DNA of 14,709 bases from JANMDR01 sp043760555. Its GTDB lineage: Bacteria; Pseudomonadota; Gammaproteobacteria; Burkholderiales; Usitatibacteraceae. Both the position numbers and the translations under genes were made by a program. Shown piece after piece: positions 1 to 6,702 of the stretch (the stretch's first letter is position 1; each line of letters starts with the position of its first letter). The notes below the pieces were generated by a model. It was not told where the DNA came from, did not search any database, and saw only the letters and a program-made list of their open reading frames with translations. The stretch spans positions 1 to 14,709 of the forward strand of contig JAYUOW010000132.1 of NCBI GenBank assembly GCA_043760555.1, given 5' to 3'.

Positions 1-656
1 CGCATTTATTTGAAGAATCAAAAAACCATCAACACTCAGCGCTCTATATCCTCGGCGGCATATTGTTGTTCTTTATCTTAGAAAAATTAGTTATTTGGCG
101 GCACTCGCACGACCATGGGCACGGGCACGATCATGGGCACGGCCATGGCCACAGCCATGCGCATCACCAGCCCAACGCCGCCGCCGACAATGGCCGTTCT
201 GGCCTGCTAATTGTAGTGGGCGACACCTTCCATAACTTCACCGATGGCATTGTGATTGCCGCCGCTTTCATCGCCGATCCAAAGCTTGGCTGGGTAACCG
301 CATTGGCGATTATCGCGCATGAAATTCCGCAGGAGATTGGTGATTTTATTATTCTGCTGCACTCTGGCTACAGTAAAACCAAGGCCTTGCTCCTCAATAT
401 CGTGTCTAGTTTTGCCACACTAGTTGGCGCATTGCTCGCCTATTTTGCGCTGAGTGAAGTGCAAAACTTAGTCCCAGTTTGCCTAGGGCTGGCTGCTGCT
501 TCCATGCTCTATATCGCTGTGGCGGATTTAATTCCCGCTTTACATAAGCGCACGACGTTTAAAGAAAGTGCGCAGCAAATTTTGCTCATCGGCGCAGGAT
601 TGGGCACGATAGTTTTGGTTAGATTGATCTCTGGCGGCGCCGGACACGGCCATTAG
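1..656 (+). CDS. ZIP-family (LIV-1/GufA-like) divalent metal transporter, 5' end missing
   Basis: This is an inner-membrane transporter of the ZIP family, which moves Zn2+ and related divalent metals into the cytoplasm. The reading frame is open from base 3 with no start in the window, so the gene begins upstream; a TTG at 63 opens the visible frame but lies inside the first visible membrane segment and is not a credible start. The visible part holds a hydrophobic segment, then a His/Gly/Asp-rich loop (about 102-170), then membrane helices with the two family metal-site motifs: HNFTDG (from 231) and HEIPQEIGD (from 318). The second resembles the HExPHExGD signature of LIV-1 proteins, with Gln in place of the second His. 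The protein ends in another His-containing tail (GHGH). About 218 codons are visible; family members usually have 250-300, so probably only the first helices are missing. It converges on the sigma-factor gene across a hairpin. The metal transported cannot be told from sequence. Confidence 0.9.
   Translation, partial: HLFEESKNHQHSALYILGGILLFFILEKLVIWRHSHDHGHGHDHGHGHGHSHAHHQPNAAADNGRSGLLIVVGDTFHNFTDGIVIAAAFIADPKLGWVTALAIIAHEIPQEIGDFIILLHSGYSKTKALLLNIVSSFATLVGALLAYFALSEVQNLVPVCLGLAAASMLYIAVADLIPALHKRTTFKESAQQILLIGAGLGTIVLVRLISGGAGHGH
107..165 (+). repeat. degenerate hexamer repeat encoding the His-rich metal-binding loop
   Basis: Tandem, imperfect copies of CAYGGSCAC-like hexamers encode alternating His-Gly and His-Asp residues inside the transporter. 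The His-rich cytoplasmic loop between helices is typical of ZIP proteins and is thought to bind or sense metal. The tandem DNA structure suggests the loop length can change by slippage or unequal recombination; this last point is inference. Confidence 0.55.
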
Positions 657-672
657 AGGTTGGGAAAATAGG

Positions 673-703
673 CTGGAGACGTCCTATTTTAGGGCGTCTC
701 CAG
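673..703. terminator. hairpin between convergent genes, likely bidirectional terminator
   Basis: Bases 673-686 pair with 690-703 (CTGGAGACG against CGTCTCCAG and inward), giving a 14-bp stem with one G-T wobble and a three-base loop. It lies between the convergent transporter and sigma-factor genes. Short T-rich stretches follow on both strands (TCTTTAT on plus, TATTTTCCC on minus), so a weak intrinsic terminator for both is plausible. The stop codon of the sigma-factor gene (684-686) lies inside the stem, so the hairpin also encodes the last residues of that protein. The core is shared with the hairpin at 3926-3966. Confidence 0.7.
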
Positions 704-1955
704 TCTTTATCGTCGCCACGCGCTGCTGCAAATAGTTGCACTCTGCTGCGTTCTCGCAAAGACCAATGGCGATTTCATAGGCTGCAATTGCTTCTGCTTT
801 TTTATCCTGACGCCGCAGCAAATCAGCGCGTGCCGCGTGCAGCAAGTGGTAATTATCCAGCGTACCTTGTGCATGTATTTTTTCAATCCGCGCTAAACCC
901 TCGTCAATTGAAAACGCCATGGCATGCGCCACAGCGGCATTGAGCGCCACAATGGCGGTGGGGCGATAGCGCCACAGCGCGCTGTACAATCCGCAAATCT
1001 GCGGCCAGTCGGTGGCGTCTGGCGTGCCAGCTTGGCAGTGCAGGGCGGCGATGGCCGCTTCAATTTGGTAAGGGCCGGGGAGTCGCTGCAACACCGCGCA
1101 ATCTAACGCTTTGACGGCAGTGTTGATCGCAGCTTTATCCCACAAGTTGCGGTTCTGCGTATCTAGCAGAATTAAGTTTCCAGCCGCATCAGTGCGTGCT
1201 TTTACGCGAGCATGATGTAGCTGCATCAATGCCAAGAGCCCCGTAATTTCAGAGGTTTCGGGCTTATTGGGTAGCAGTGATTGCAGTAATTCTGCAAGCC
1301 GAATTGCTTCCACGCACAATGCTTGGCGCAACAAATTTGGTGCCTGGCCCGCTGTGTAGCCTTCGTTAAAAACCAGATAAATGACGTGCAATACGGCAGC
1401 CACGCGTTCGGGCAATTGCGCGGCGTTGGGCACGAGGTAGGGAATTTTTGCCTCCGCAATTTTGCGTTTTGCGCGCACCAAGCGCTGCGCAGTCGTCGCT
1501 TCAGCTTCTAAAAATGCGCGGGCAATTTCGGCTACGCTAAATTGGCAAATGGTTTTTAGTGCCAACGCGATTTGCGCGGCCGGTGCGAGCGCTGGGTGGC
1601 AGCAAATAAAAATTAGGCGTAATTGATCGTCGCTAATTTCATCGTGGGCATGCGCAAATGCGGTTGCGGGATTAGCGGATTCGGGTGCCGCAAGCGCTTC
1701 CATTTGGCCGTCAGTAAAAGCCGTGGTGCGACTGGCTTTGCGTCTGCTGTCAATAAAGCTGCGCTGCGCCACGGTGGTAATCCATGCTGCAGGATTATCT
1801 GGAATTCCAGTGCGTGACCAGTCTGAAGATGCGCGTAAATAGGCCTCTTGCAGGCATTCTTCGGCAGCGTCGATGCCGCCACAAAGCCGAATTAAGCCTG
1901 CAAGAATCCGACCGCCGTCACGGCGTTGTAGTGTTTCAATGATGCGGTTAAGCAT
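684..1955 (-). CDS. ECF RNA polymerase sigma factor, ECF42-type with C-terminal TPR-like extension
   Basis: This sigma factor directs RNA polymerase to a small set of promoters. In the 423-residue product, region 2 lies at about residues 5-80, with AAEECLQEAYLRA and a following NPAAWITTVAQRSFIDSRRK stretch. Region 4 lies at about 105-170 (RLIFICCHPAL... and AEATTAQRLVRAKRKI, the promoter-recognition helix area). The remaining 250 residues are a long helical extension beginning with VLHVIYLVFNEGYTA, as in the DUF6596 part of ECF42 proteins, followed by TPR-like helices. Length and layout fit ECF42 (about 400 residues), for which the extension is reported to be needed for activity and no classical anti-sigma factor is known. 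The gene follows the DGPF gene with only 3 nt between, the diagnostic ECF42 neighbourhood, and its ribosome site (AAGG) overlaps the end of that gene. Its own stop lies inside a terminator hairpin. Target genes other than its own operon are not evident here. Confidence 0.92.
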   Translation of the reverse strand: MLNRIIETLQRRDGGRILAGLIRLCGGIDAAEECLQEAYLRASSDWSRTGIPDNPAAWITTVAQRSFIDSRRKASRTTAFTDGQMEALAAPESANPATAFAHAHDEISDDQLRLIFICCHPALAPAAQIALALKTICQFSVAEIARAFLEAEATTAQRLVRAKRKIAEAKIPYLVPNAAQLPERVAAVLHVIYLVFNEGYTAGQAPNLLRQALCVEAIRLAELLQSLLPNKPETSEITGLLALMQLHHARVKARTDAAGNLILLDTQNRNLWDKAAINTAVKALDCAVLQRLPGPYQIEAAIAALHCQAGTPDATDWPQICGLYSALWRYRPTAIVALNAAVAHAMAFSIDEGLARIEKIHAQGTLDNYHLLHAARADLLRRQDKKAEAIAAYEIAIGLCENAAECNYLQQRVATIKTGDALK

Positions 1956-1958
1956 GCC

Positions 1959-2318
1959 TTATTCAGGCATCGGCGTTTCATTCAACGGTCGCACTTCAAT
2001 GCTGCCATCCCATGATCCAGGACACTTTGCGGCCCACGCTAATGCATCATCCAAAGTTGGCACATCAATCAAATAATAGCCGCCCAGTTGCTCTTTGGTT
2101 TCGGCAAATGGGCCGTCGGTGGTGAAGGTTTTGCCGTTTTTTACACGCACCGTCGTGGCCGTGTCGGTGGGCTTTAACTCAGAGCCTGCCAGCATGCAGC
2201 CAGATGCCATGATGTCCTTGGTAAAATCCATATAGGCTTGATAACCCTTTTGTAACTCAGCTTCGGGTAAGCCAAGCCACGCTTTTTGGTCAGCGTAAAT
2301 CAGTAGCATGTATTGCAT
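1959..2318 (-). CDS. DGPF-domain (YCII-related) protein, partner of the ECF42 sigma factor
   Basis: This is a small cytoplasmic protein of 119 residues in the YCII-like ferredoxin-fold family. It opens with MQYMLLIYAD and carries the eponymous TDGPFAETKEQLGGYYLIDV stretch near residues 65-85. Its biochemical role is unknown. DGPF proteins are consistently encoded next to ECF41/ECF42 sigma factors and are thought to be part of their output or sensing. The start at 2318 is preferred over one 11 codons upstream because AAGGAG lies 7 nt before it and the residues after it match the family start. It is the first gene of a two-gene operon with the sigma factor, under a putative ECF42 promoter at 2371-2397. 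Confidence 0.92.
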   Translation of the reverse strand: MQYMLLIYADQKAWLGLPEAELQKGYQAYMDFTKDIMASGCMLAGSELKPTDTATTVRVKNGKTFTTDGPFAETKEQLGGYYLIDVPTLDDALAWAAKCPGSWDGSIEVRPLNETPMPE

Positions 2319-2325
2319 AGTCGTT

Positions 2326-2331
2326 CTCCTT
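2326..2331 (-). promoter_or_regulatory. Shine-Dalgarno site AAGGAG deciding the DGPF gene start
   Basis: On the minus strand AAGGAG sits 7 nt before the ATG at 2318. It supports the shorter start over the in-frame upstream start at 2351. Confidence 0.8.
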
Positions 2332-2370
2332 AGGTTGTTTAAGATTTGCAAGTGCGTCCAACATAAGCAT

Positions 2371-2397
2371 GACGTTCGGTTAACTTCAAAATCGACA
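2371..2397 (-). promoter_or_regulatory. putative ECF42-dependent promoter of the DGPF-sigma operon
   Basis: Read on the minus strand, TGTCGA (2397-2392) is followed after exactly 17 nt by CGTC (2374-2371), about 53 nt before the DGPF start codon. From memory, ECF42 target promoters have a TGTCGA -35 box and a CGTC-like -10 box, and ECF42 operons are often autoregulated. The element lies where such a promoter should be, and I noticed no other TGTCGA-N17-CGTC pair. That it is used is inference. Confidence 0.65.
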
Positions 2398-2476
2398 ACA
2401 ATCGAAAATATTTTTTTTTGATTTTGACTGAAAAATGGATTTTTGGGCAGTTTTCGCGTCTATTCAGCACGGTAAC

Positions 2477-2505
2477 TCGGCCGCAACAGCTTTTCCCGTT
2501 AAAAT
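2477..2505 (+). promoter_or_regulatory. possible housekeeping promoter for the cyclophilin gene
   Basis: A TAAAAT -10-like box at 2500-2505 (in GTTAAAATACGCG) precedes the ATG at 2543. No convincing -35 box is seen 17 nt upstream. If used, the transcript would start near 2512, downstream of the upstream in-frame ATG at 2435, which favours the start at 2543. The rest of the 224-bp divergent spacer (2319-2542) is AT-rich with a T tract near 2409-2418. Confidence 0.35.
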
Positions 2506-2542
2506 ACGCGTCTTCAATTTCAAATTACTCAACTTTACGCTC

Positions 2543-3913
2543 ATGATGAAATCATTTTTAAACGTCGTTTGGCTCACTGTTTGCATCGCAATGCTATGTT
2601 ATAGCGCGCTCGCGCAGGCCACCACTGTGCGCATGACGACGCCGCTCGGTGCAATTGACGTGGAGTTGTATGATTCCGCAGCGCCAAAAACCGTTGCGAA
2701 TTTCTTAAATTACGTTAACAGCGGCGCGTATTTGGATACTTTTATTCATCGCTCGGTTTCTCGCTTCGTGATTCAAGGTGGAGGCTCTCGGTGGAATGCG
2801 ACTCAAAATAGTACCGAATCTATAGCTGTAAACGCAGCGATAACTAACGAGTTCAGCCCGTCTAGATCGAATTTACGTGGCACGATTGCAATGGCACGCC
2901 TTCCAAAGCTGGCAGATAGCGCAACGTCCCAATGGTTTATCAATCTAGTCAATAACCAGTTTTTGGATGCCGAGGATGGTGGCTTTACCGTGTTTGGCAA
3001 GGTAACTGATGCAAGCATGCCGGTTGTTGATGCAATAGGGTTGTTGCGAACAACTGGATTATTTGATGCAAATGGAGCGCTTCTTTTTGAGTCGCTGCCG
3101 GTGATTCCACCATTCGGTGCAAACCTCGCGCGCTCCAACTTAGTCATGACCAGCCCTATCACCGTTTTAAACAGCACAACGCCAGTAGTAGCCGTCGATT
3201 ACACCGGCCTATGGTGGAACGCTGCTGAGTCCGGCTGGGGCATGAGCGTTACCCAAAAGCGCAACATCATTTTTGCAGCCATGTACACCTACGACGCAAC
3301 GGGCGCGCCAATTTGGTATGTAATGTCGCGTTGCGAGTTGCCAGCCGCGACGCCTAATGCCTGTACCGGGCCTATTTACAAGGTGTCAGGCGGCACTACG
3401 CCTTCGGTAGCATGGTCGGGTGCTAACAAACTGACAGAAGTCGCCGGCACCGGCACGCTCACTTTTAGCAGCGGCACCGCCGGTAAGTTTAGCTTTACGC
3501 TCAATGGCGTGACCGGTAGCAAAGACATCACACTGCAGCCAATTGCCACCGGCACCACGCCGCCGTCTTTTAACTTTACCGACCTGTGGTGGAACGCTGC
3601 TGAAGATGGTTGGGGCATGGCGGTTACTCAGCAGTTTGATGTCTCGTTTTTAACGTGGTACGCCTACGACGTCGCTGGCAAGCCGGTTTGGTACGTGACG
3701 GATCAATGCAAGATGCTTGGCACGCGATGCGAAGGCAAGGTTTATCAAGTTACCGGTGGCGTGCCGCTAACCGTTGCTTGGAACGGCAGCAACAGAAAAA
3801 CGGTTGAAGTTGGCACTATTGGTTTGGTGTTTACCGACCTAAATAACGGGGATATGACCTACACCCTAAACGGCATCAGAACCGTGAAGAAAATCACCCG
3901 TCAGCTGTTTTAA
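2543..3913 (+). CDS. secreted cyclophilin-type peptidyl-prolyl cis-trans isomerase with two C-terminal WWNAAESGWG repeats
   Basis: The start at 2543 (or 2546, since the protein begins Met-Met) gives a 456-residue protein with a clear signal peptide: MMKS, a hydrophobic core, then ALAQA with likely cleavage near residue 26. A longer frame from 2435 would bury this signal, so it is rejected. Residues 27 to about 205 form a cyclophilin domain that catalyses proline isomerisation in the periplasm or outside. The HRSVSRFVIQGGG segment keeps the Arg, Phe and Gln of the active site, and SQWFINL and FTVFGKV match later family motifs. Residues about 219-338 and 344-456 are two copies of a module starting GLWWNAAESGWGM and DLWWNAAEDGWGM, each with later YxYDxxGxPxWYV and two-cysteine segments. 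I know this module from many secreted betaproteobacterial proteins but not its function; it may bind a ligand or surface. No strong ribosome site is visible. The gene is divergent from the DGPF operon and convergent with the kinase gene. Confidence 0.88.
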   Translation: MMKSFLNVVWLTVCIAMLCYSALAQATTVRMTTPLGAIDVELYDSAAPKTVANFLNYVNSGAYLDTFIHRSVSRFVIQGGGSRWNATQNSTESIAVNAAITNEFSPSRSNLRGTIAMARLPKLADSATSQWFINLVNNQFLDAEDGGFTVFGKVTDASMPVVDAIGLLRTTGLFDANGALLFESLPVIPPFGANLARSNLVMTSPITVLNSTTPVVAVDYTGLWWNAAESGWGMSVTQKRNIIFAAMYTYDATGAPIWYVMSRCELPAATPNACTGPIYKVSGGTTPSVAWSGANKLTEVAGTGTLTFSSGTAGKFSFTLNGVTGSKDITLQPIATGTTPPSFNFTDLWWNAAEDGWGMAVTQQFDVSFLTWYAYDVAGKPVWYVTDQCKMLGTRCEGKVYQVTGGVPLTVAWNGSNRKTVEVGTIGLVFTDLNNGDMTYTLNGIRTVKKITRQLF

Positions 3914-3925
3914 ACTAGCTGTCTA

Positions 3926-3966
3926 ATGCCCTGAAGACGCCCTAAAATAGGGCGTCTTCAGGGCAT
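3926..3966. terminator. perfect 19-bp inverted repeat between convergent genes
   Basis: Bases 3926-3944 pair perfectly with 3948-3966 around an AAA loop. It fills the gap between the stop of the cyclophilin gene (3913) and the stop of the kinase gene (3968). Neither side has a strong T run, so if it terminates transcription it does so by an unusually stable stem or with Rho. The central GACGCCCTAAAATAGG core is the same as in the hairpin at 673-703 read on the minus strand. Confidence 0.75.
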
Positions 3967-3967
3967 A

Positions 3968-5899
3968 TTAGCTTTGATCGACCAGCGCCAGCGGCAGATA
4001 CAACGTCACGCAAGTGCCACCGCCCAGCAATTCATCCACGTCTAATTTGCCGCCCAATTGTCCCGCGCGAATTTTCATGTTCGCGACACCGCGTCCGCCA
4101 GCTGGCTTGCCTTGCTTTTTATCTAAGCCTTGGGCTGTGGCAACACCAATGCCGTCATCGGTTATTCGCACCCACACCCGATTAAGCGACGCATCCACGC
4201 CCGTTGAAACCGTGATGCGGCTAGCCTTGGCGTGCTTTAGCGCATTGGTAAACACCTCCTGCACGATGCGCAACACGCTACGCACGCGCGTGGGGTCAAG
4301 GTAGGCCAGCGCGGGAAGATCCGTTACTGACCATGCCAAGCGTATTCCCGCCGCATTTAAGCGCGGTTCTAAGCGATAACGCAGGTTACCTAACACCAGC
4401 AGCAGATCCTGCTCGACGGGTTCTAAGGAATCGATGGTGAGCTTGAGCTCATCGATGCAATCGGCAAGGCTATCTTCAAGCTGCATGGGTTCCAGCTTTT
4501 TCATTCGCGCTAACGCCAGCAGCGACATTAAATGCGAGCCCACGCCATCGTGCATATCGCGCATCAGGCGCTGGCGCTCGTCGGACGTGACCCGTTGCTG
4601 ATCGATGATGCGCATTTGGGCGTAGCTTGCATCCAAATCTTGTTCGCGGGCGGTGATGCGCTGCGAAAGTTCAGTGTTTAGCTGCTCATAACTGTTGAGC
4701 GAATTCACGAAGCGGGTGAGTAGCAAGCCTGCCAATGAAAGCAACAATAACGGCAAGCCAAGCGGCAAAAAATACATGCGCTCAAACTCTAGGGCACCGA
4801 CAAAATTGAGCAGGTCGTGTAAGCCAAGACCTAAGTTTATCGAGGTACCCGCAAACGCGATGCTTCCGGCTAAAGTGGATTTACGTAGCACGGCCAAGCC
4901 GATAGCCCAGACCATTGCGATGCCAATCCCAGTGAACACCAAATATACGATGAAAGTTGTCACCGCCAACACTGATGTGGGTACCGCAAACAACACAATG
5001 GTTGAAACCGCTGATGCCCATAAACCAACTTTTTCTAGTTTCGGAAACCTTGATGCCGTAAAGCGAATCGCAAATTGAAATTGCCATAACGTCATCCAAC
5101 AGAGCGCTGCGGCAGCCACGTTGGCGATAATCGGCGGAGGTGAGACCATAAAATAAGCCAGCAATCGCAGCACCCCCATCAAGCACATCGCGCCGAAAAA
5201 ACCAAACTGCGTTTCTTTATTACGCTTAGCCCAAACGCTGAGCGAAAAAATACCGGTAAACAACAACATCCAAGTAATCATTTCGGGTGCGGTGTTTTGA
5301 ATTAGCTTGCGCATCGCATATACGGGCTTGATCTCGTCAAGCGGTCCGATGGACACGGCAGATAGCCCTACGCGACCATGTTTTTCGGTGTGAAGCCTTA
5401 TTAATAGGGCGTTTTCACCGGGTTGTACTAAGCCCTTGGGTATCGCAAAATACTGCGGCGTGTTCCATTGGGTTTCGATAGTCTGGGTGACGTCGCCGCT
5501 TTGATAAAAGCTCTGCCCGTTTAAATACACTTCAATATTATTGGTCACACGGGGGATAAAAACGGCGACTTGCTCGCCTGATTTTTCCGGTGCAACAAAG
5601 CGTAATTTATACCAGCCCATCATCGGCGTTTTGCGCAAAATGGGTTTGCCCTTGGCGTCGACTATTTTGGTTGTTGGCCACACGTCGGGAAGCTTCACTT
5701 CTACCCATTGGGTTTCAGCTGGCGGCAGTAAAAAGCTATCCCATGCGGCGAAGGCCGCGTGCTCGATAATAATGCGATCTCCAGCGATGGCGGGAACATG
5801 GTTGGCAGCAACTGGCAGCGACGTGACGGCGTAAACAGCCACCAACCAAAAGATGGCGGCAAATACCTTCGCTGTAGTAATGTCGATCAGTCGGTGCAC
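3968..5899 (-). CDS. membrane sensor histidine kinase, 7TM (7TMR-DISM-like) with HisKA_3 and HATPase domains
   Basis: This is a 643-residue inner-membrane sensor kinase of the NarX/DegS-like class, expected to phosphorylate the response regulator encoded just upstream. In order it has an N-terminal signal or anchor (about 10-30) and a periplasmic beta-sandwich resembling a galactose-binding or glycosidase sugar-binding fold (about 40-190, with WYKLRFVAP and NNIEVYLNG). Seven hydrophobic helices follow (about 205-405), then a coiled linker (about 405-445). HisKA_3 has the phosphorylated His at residue 450 in RDMHDGVGSHLMSLL. The ATPase domain has an N box with Asn552 (QEVFTNALKH), DDGIG at 581-585 and GGRG at 601-604. 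All catalytic motifs look intact. The start is a GTG at 5899; no ATG lies near and no clear ribosome site is visible, so it may depend on translation of the regulator, which ends 29 nt upstream. The signal is unknown; a carbohydrate or other small ligand is a guess from the fold. Confidence 0.92.
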   Translation of the reverse strand: MHRLIDITTAKVFAAIFWLVAVYAVTSLPVAANHVPAIAGDRIIIEHAAFAAWDSFLLPPAETQWVEVKLPDVWPTTKIVDAKGKPILRKTPMMGWYKLRFVAPEKSGEQVAVFIPRVTNNIEVYLNGQSFYQSGDVTQTIETQWNTPQYFAIPKGLVQPGENALLIRLHTEKHGRVGLSAVSIGPLDEIKPVYAMRKLIQNTAPEMITWMLLFTGIFSLSVWAKRNKETQFGFFGAMCLMGVLRLLAYFMVSPPPIIANVAAAALCWMTLWQFQFAIRFTASRFPKLEKVGLWASAVSTIVLFAVPTSVLAVTTFIVYLVFTGIGIAMVWAIGLAVLRKSTLAGSIAFAGTSINLGLGLHDLLNFVGALEFERMYFLPLGLPLLLLSLAGLLLTRFVNSLNSYEQLNTELSQRITAREQDLDASYAQMRIIDQQRVTSDERQRLMRDMHDGVGSHLMSLLALARMKKLEPMQLEDSLADCIDELKLTIDSLEPVEQDLLLVLGNLRYRLEPRLNAAGIRLAWSVTDLPALAYLDPTRVRSVLRIVQEVFTNALKHAKASRITVSTGVDASLNRVWVRITDDGIGVATAQGLDKKQGKPAGGRGVANMKIRAGQLGGKLDVDELLGGGTCVTLYLPLALVDQS

Positions 5900-5928
5900 G
5901 GAATGTCGAAGAAAGTAAAAATAAAATT

Positions 5929-6702
5929 CTACAGGGTCTTAATCAATCCCATGCGGTTAGCCTCAAATACTGCTTCGCTGCGCGAATGCACTGCCAGTTT
6001 TTTATAGCATTTTTTAACGTGGGTGGTCACGGTGTGGGGCGAAATGCTCAGCAAATTGCCGATTTCAGGGTAGTTATAGCCTTTGGACGCCAAGGTCAAA
6101 ATTTCCTTTTCGCGTTCTGATAATTCAATATCTCCTAGGTGAATCACGATGTCGGAAGGTCGCGCCGTAGCGTCCGCGTGCGTGGGCGGCGCACTTACTC
6201 CACTCACGCCACCCGCTGCATCCCGCTGCACGCGCGCAGCAGCGTAACTATTTTGCATTTGAACAGCAGAAGATTTATCCACCTGAAAGCGCTTTAGCAA
6301 TCGCCGCGCAATCACGGGGCTAATGGGTGAGCCGCCGTTAATCAGGTCGTGCAAACAGCCTAAAAAATCTTGATCGGATGCGTCTTTGAGCAAATAACCG
6401 CAGGCGCCTGCCTCAATAGAGGCCACTACATGTTCTTCGTCACCAAACACCGTAACCACCATGCATTCGCAATTGGGCAACGTAGCAGTGGCGTGGCGAA
6501 TTAGCTCGATGCCGCTAATGTCGGGCAAGCCAAGGTCAACCAATAAAATATCGGGTTTACGCAAATCCAGCATCGCCAACCCTTCACCGCCATTGCCTAC
6601 GCTGGCAACGATATTAAAACTCGCGTCGCGCCCTAAAATATCGGCGTAGCGCGCCCTGAACGCGCTATCGTCTTCTACAATTAAGACTTGTTTTGGCTTC
6701 AT
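5929..6702 (-). CDS. NarL/FixJ-family response regulator, LuxR-type HTH
   Basis: This is a 257-residue DNA-binding response regulator. The receiver domain (about residues 4-125) has the acidic pair Asp11/Asp12, phospho-acceptor Asp56 in LLVDLGLP, Thr84 and Lys106 in YLLKDAS. The LuxR-type helix-turn-helix occupies about 190-255 (LSEREKEILTLASKGYNYPEIG, then ISPHTVTTHVKKCYKKL). The linker of about 60 residues, rich in Ala, Gly, Ser and Pro, is longer than usual for this family. It is the first gene of an operon with the downstream kinase, which is its obvious partner. Upstream of the ATG at 6702 there is no strong Shine-Dalgarno site and the sequence reads TATAAAATG, so a leaderless or weakly translated message is possible. 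Targets are unknown; the divergent vWA operon is one candidate. Confidence 0.93.
   Translation of the reverse strand: MKPKQVLIVEDDSAFRARYADILGRDASFNIVASVGNGGEGLAMLDLRKPDILLVDLGLPDISGIELIRHATATLPNCECMVVTVFGDEEHVVASIEAGACGYLLKDASDQDFLGCLHDLINGGSPISPVIARRLLKRFQVDKSSAVQMQNSYAAARVQRDAAGGVSGVSAPPTHADATARPSDIVIHLGDIELSEREKEILTLASKGYNYPEIGNLLSISPHTVTTHVKKCYKKLAVHSRSEAVFEANRMGLIKTL

Noticed and set aside
2319..2351. 11-codon N-terminal extension of the DGPF gene
   Set aside because: The AAGGAG site lies within it at the right distance from the ATG at 2318, and family members start with the MQYMLLIY-like segment.
2435..2542. 36-codon N-terminal extension of the cyclophilin gene
   Set aside because: It would place a clear signal peptide in the middle of the protein, has no ribosome site, and lies upstream of the likely -10 box.
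2803..3177. 124-codon minus-strand frame
   Set aside because: It is antisense to the cyclophilin domain, which is clearly the real gene.
4695..5078. 127-codon plus-strand frame
   Set aside because: It is antisense to the membrane region of the sensor kinase and has no recognisable domain.
5881..5909. two TGTCGA matches on the plus strand as extra ECF42 promoters
   Set aside because: Neither is followed by CGTC at 16-17 nt, and both lie in or just before the start of the kinase gene, which runs on the other strand.
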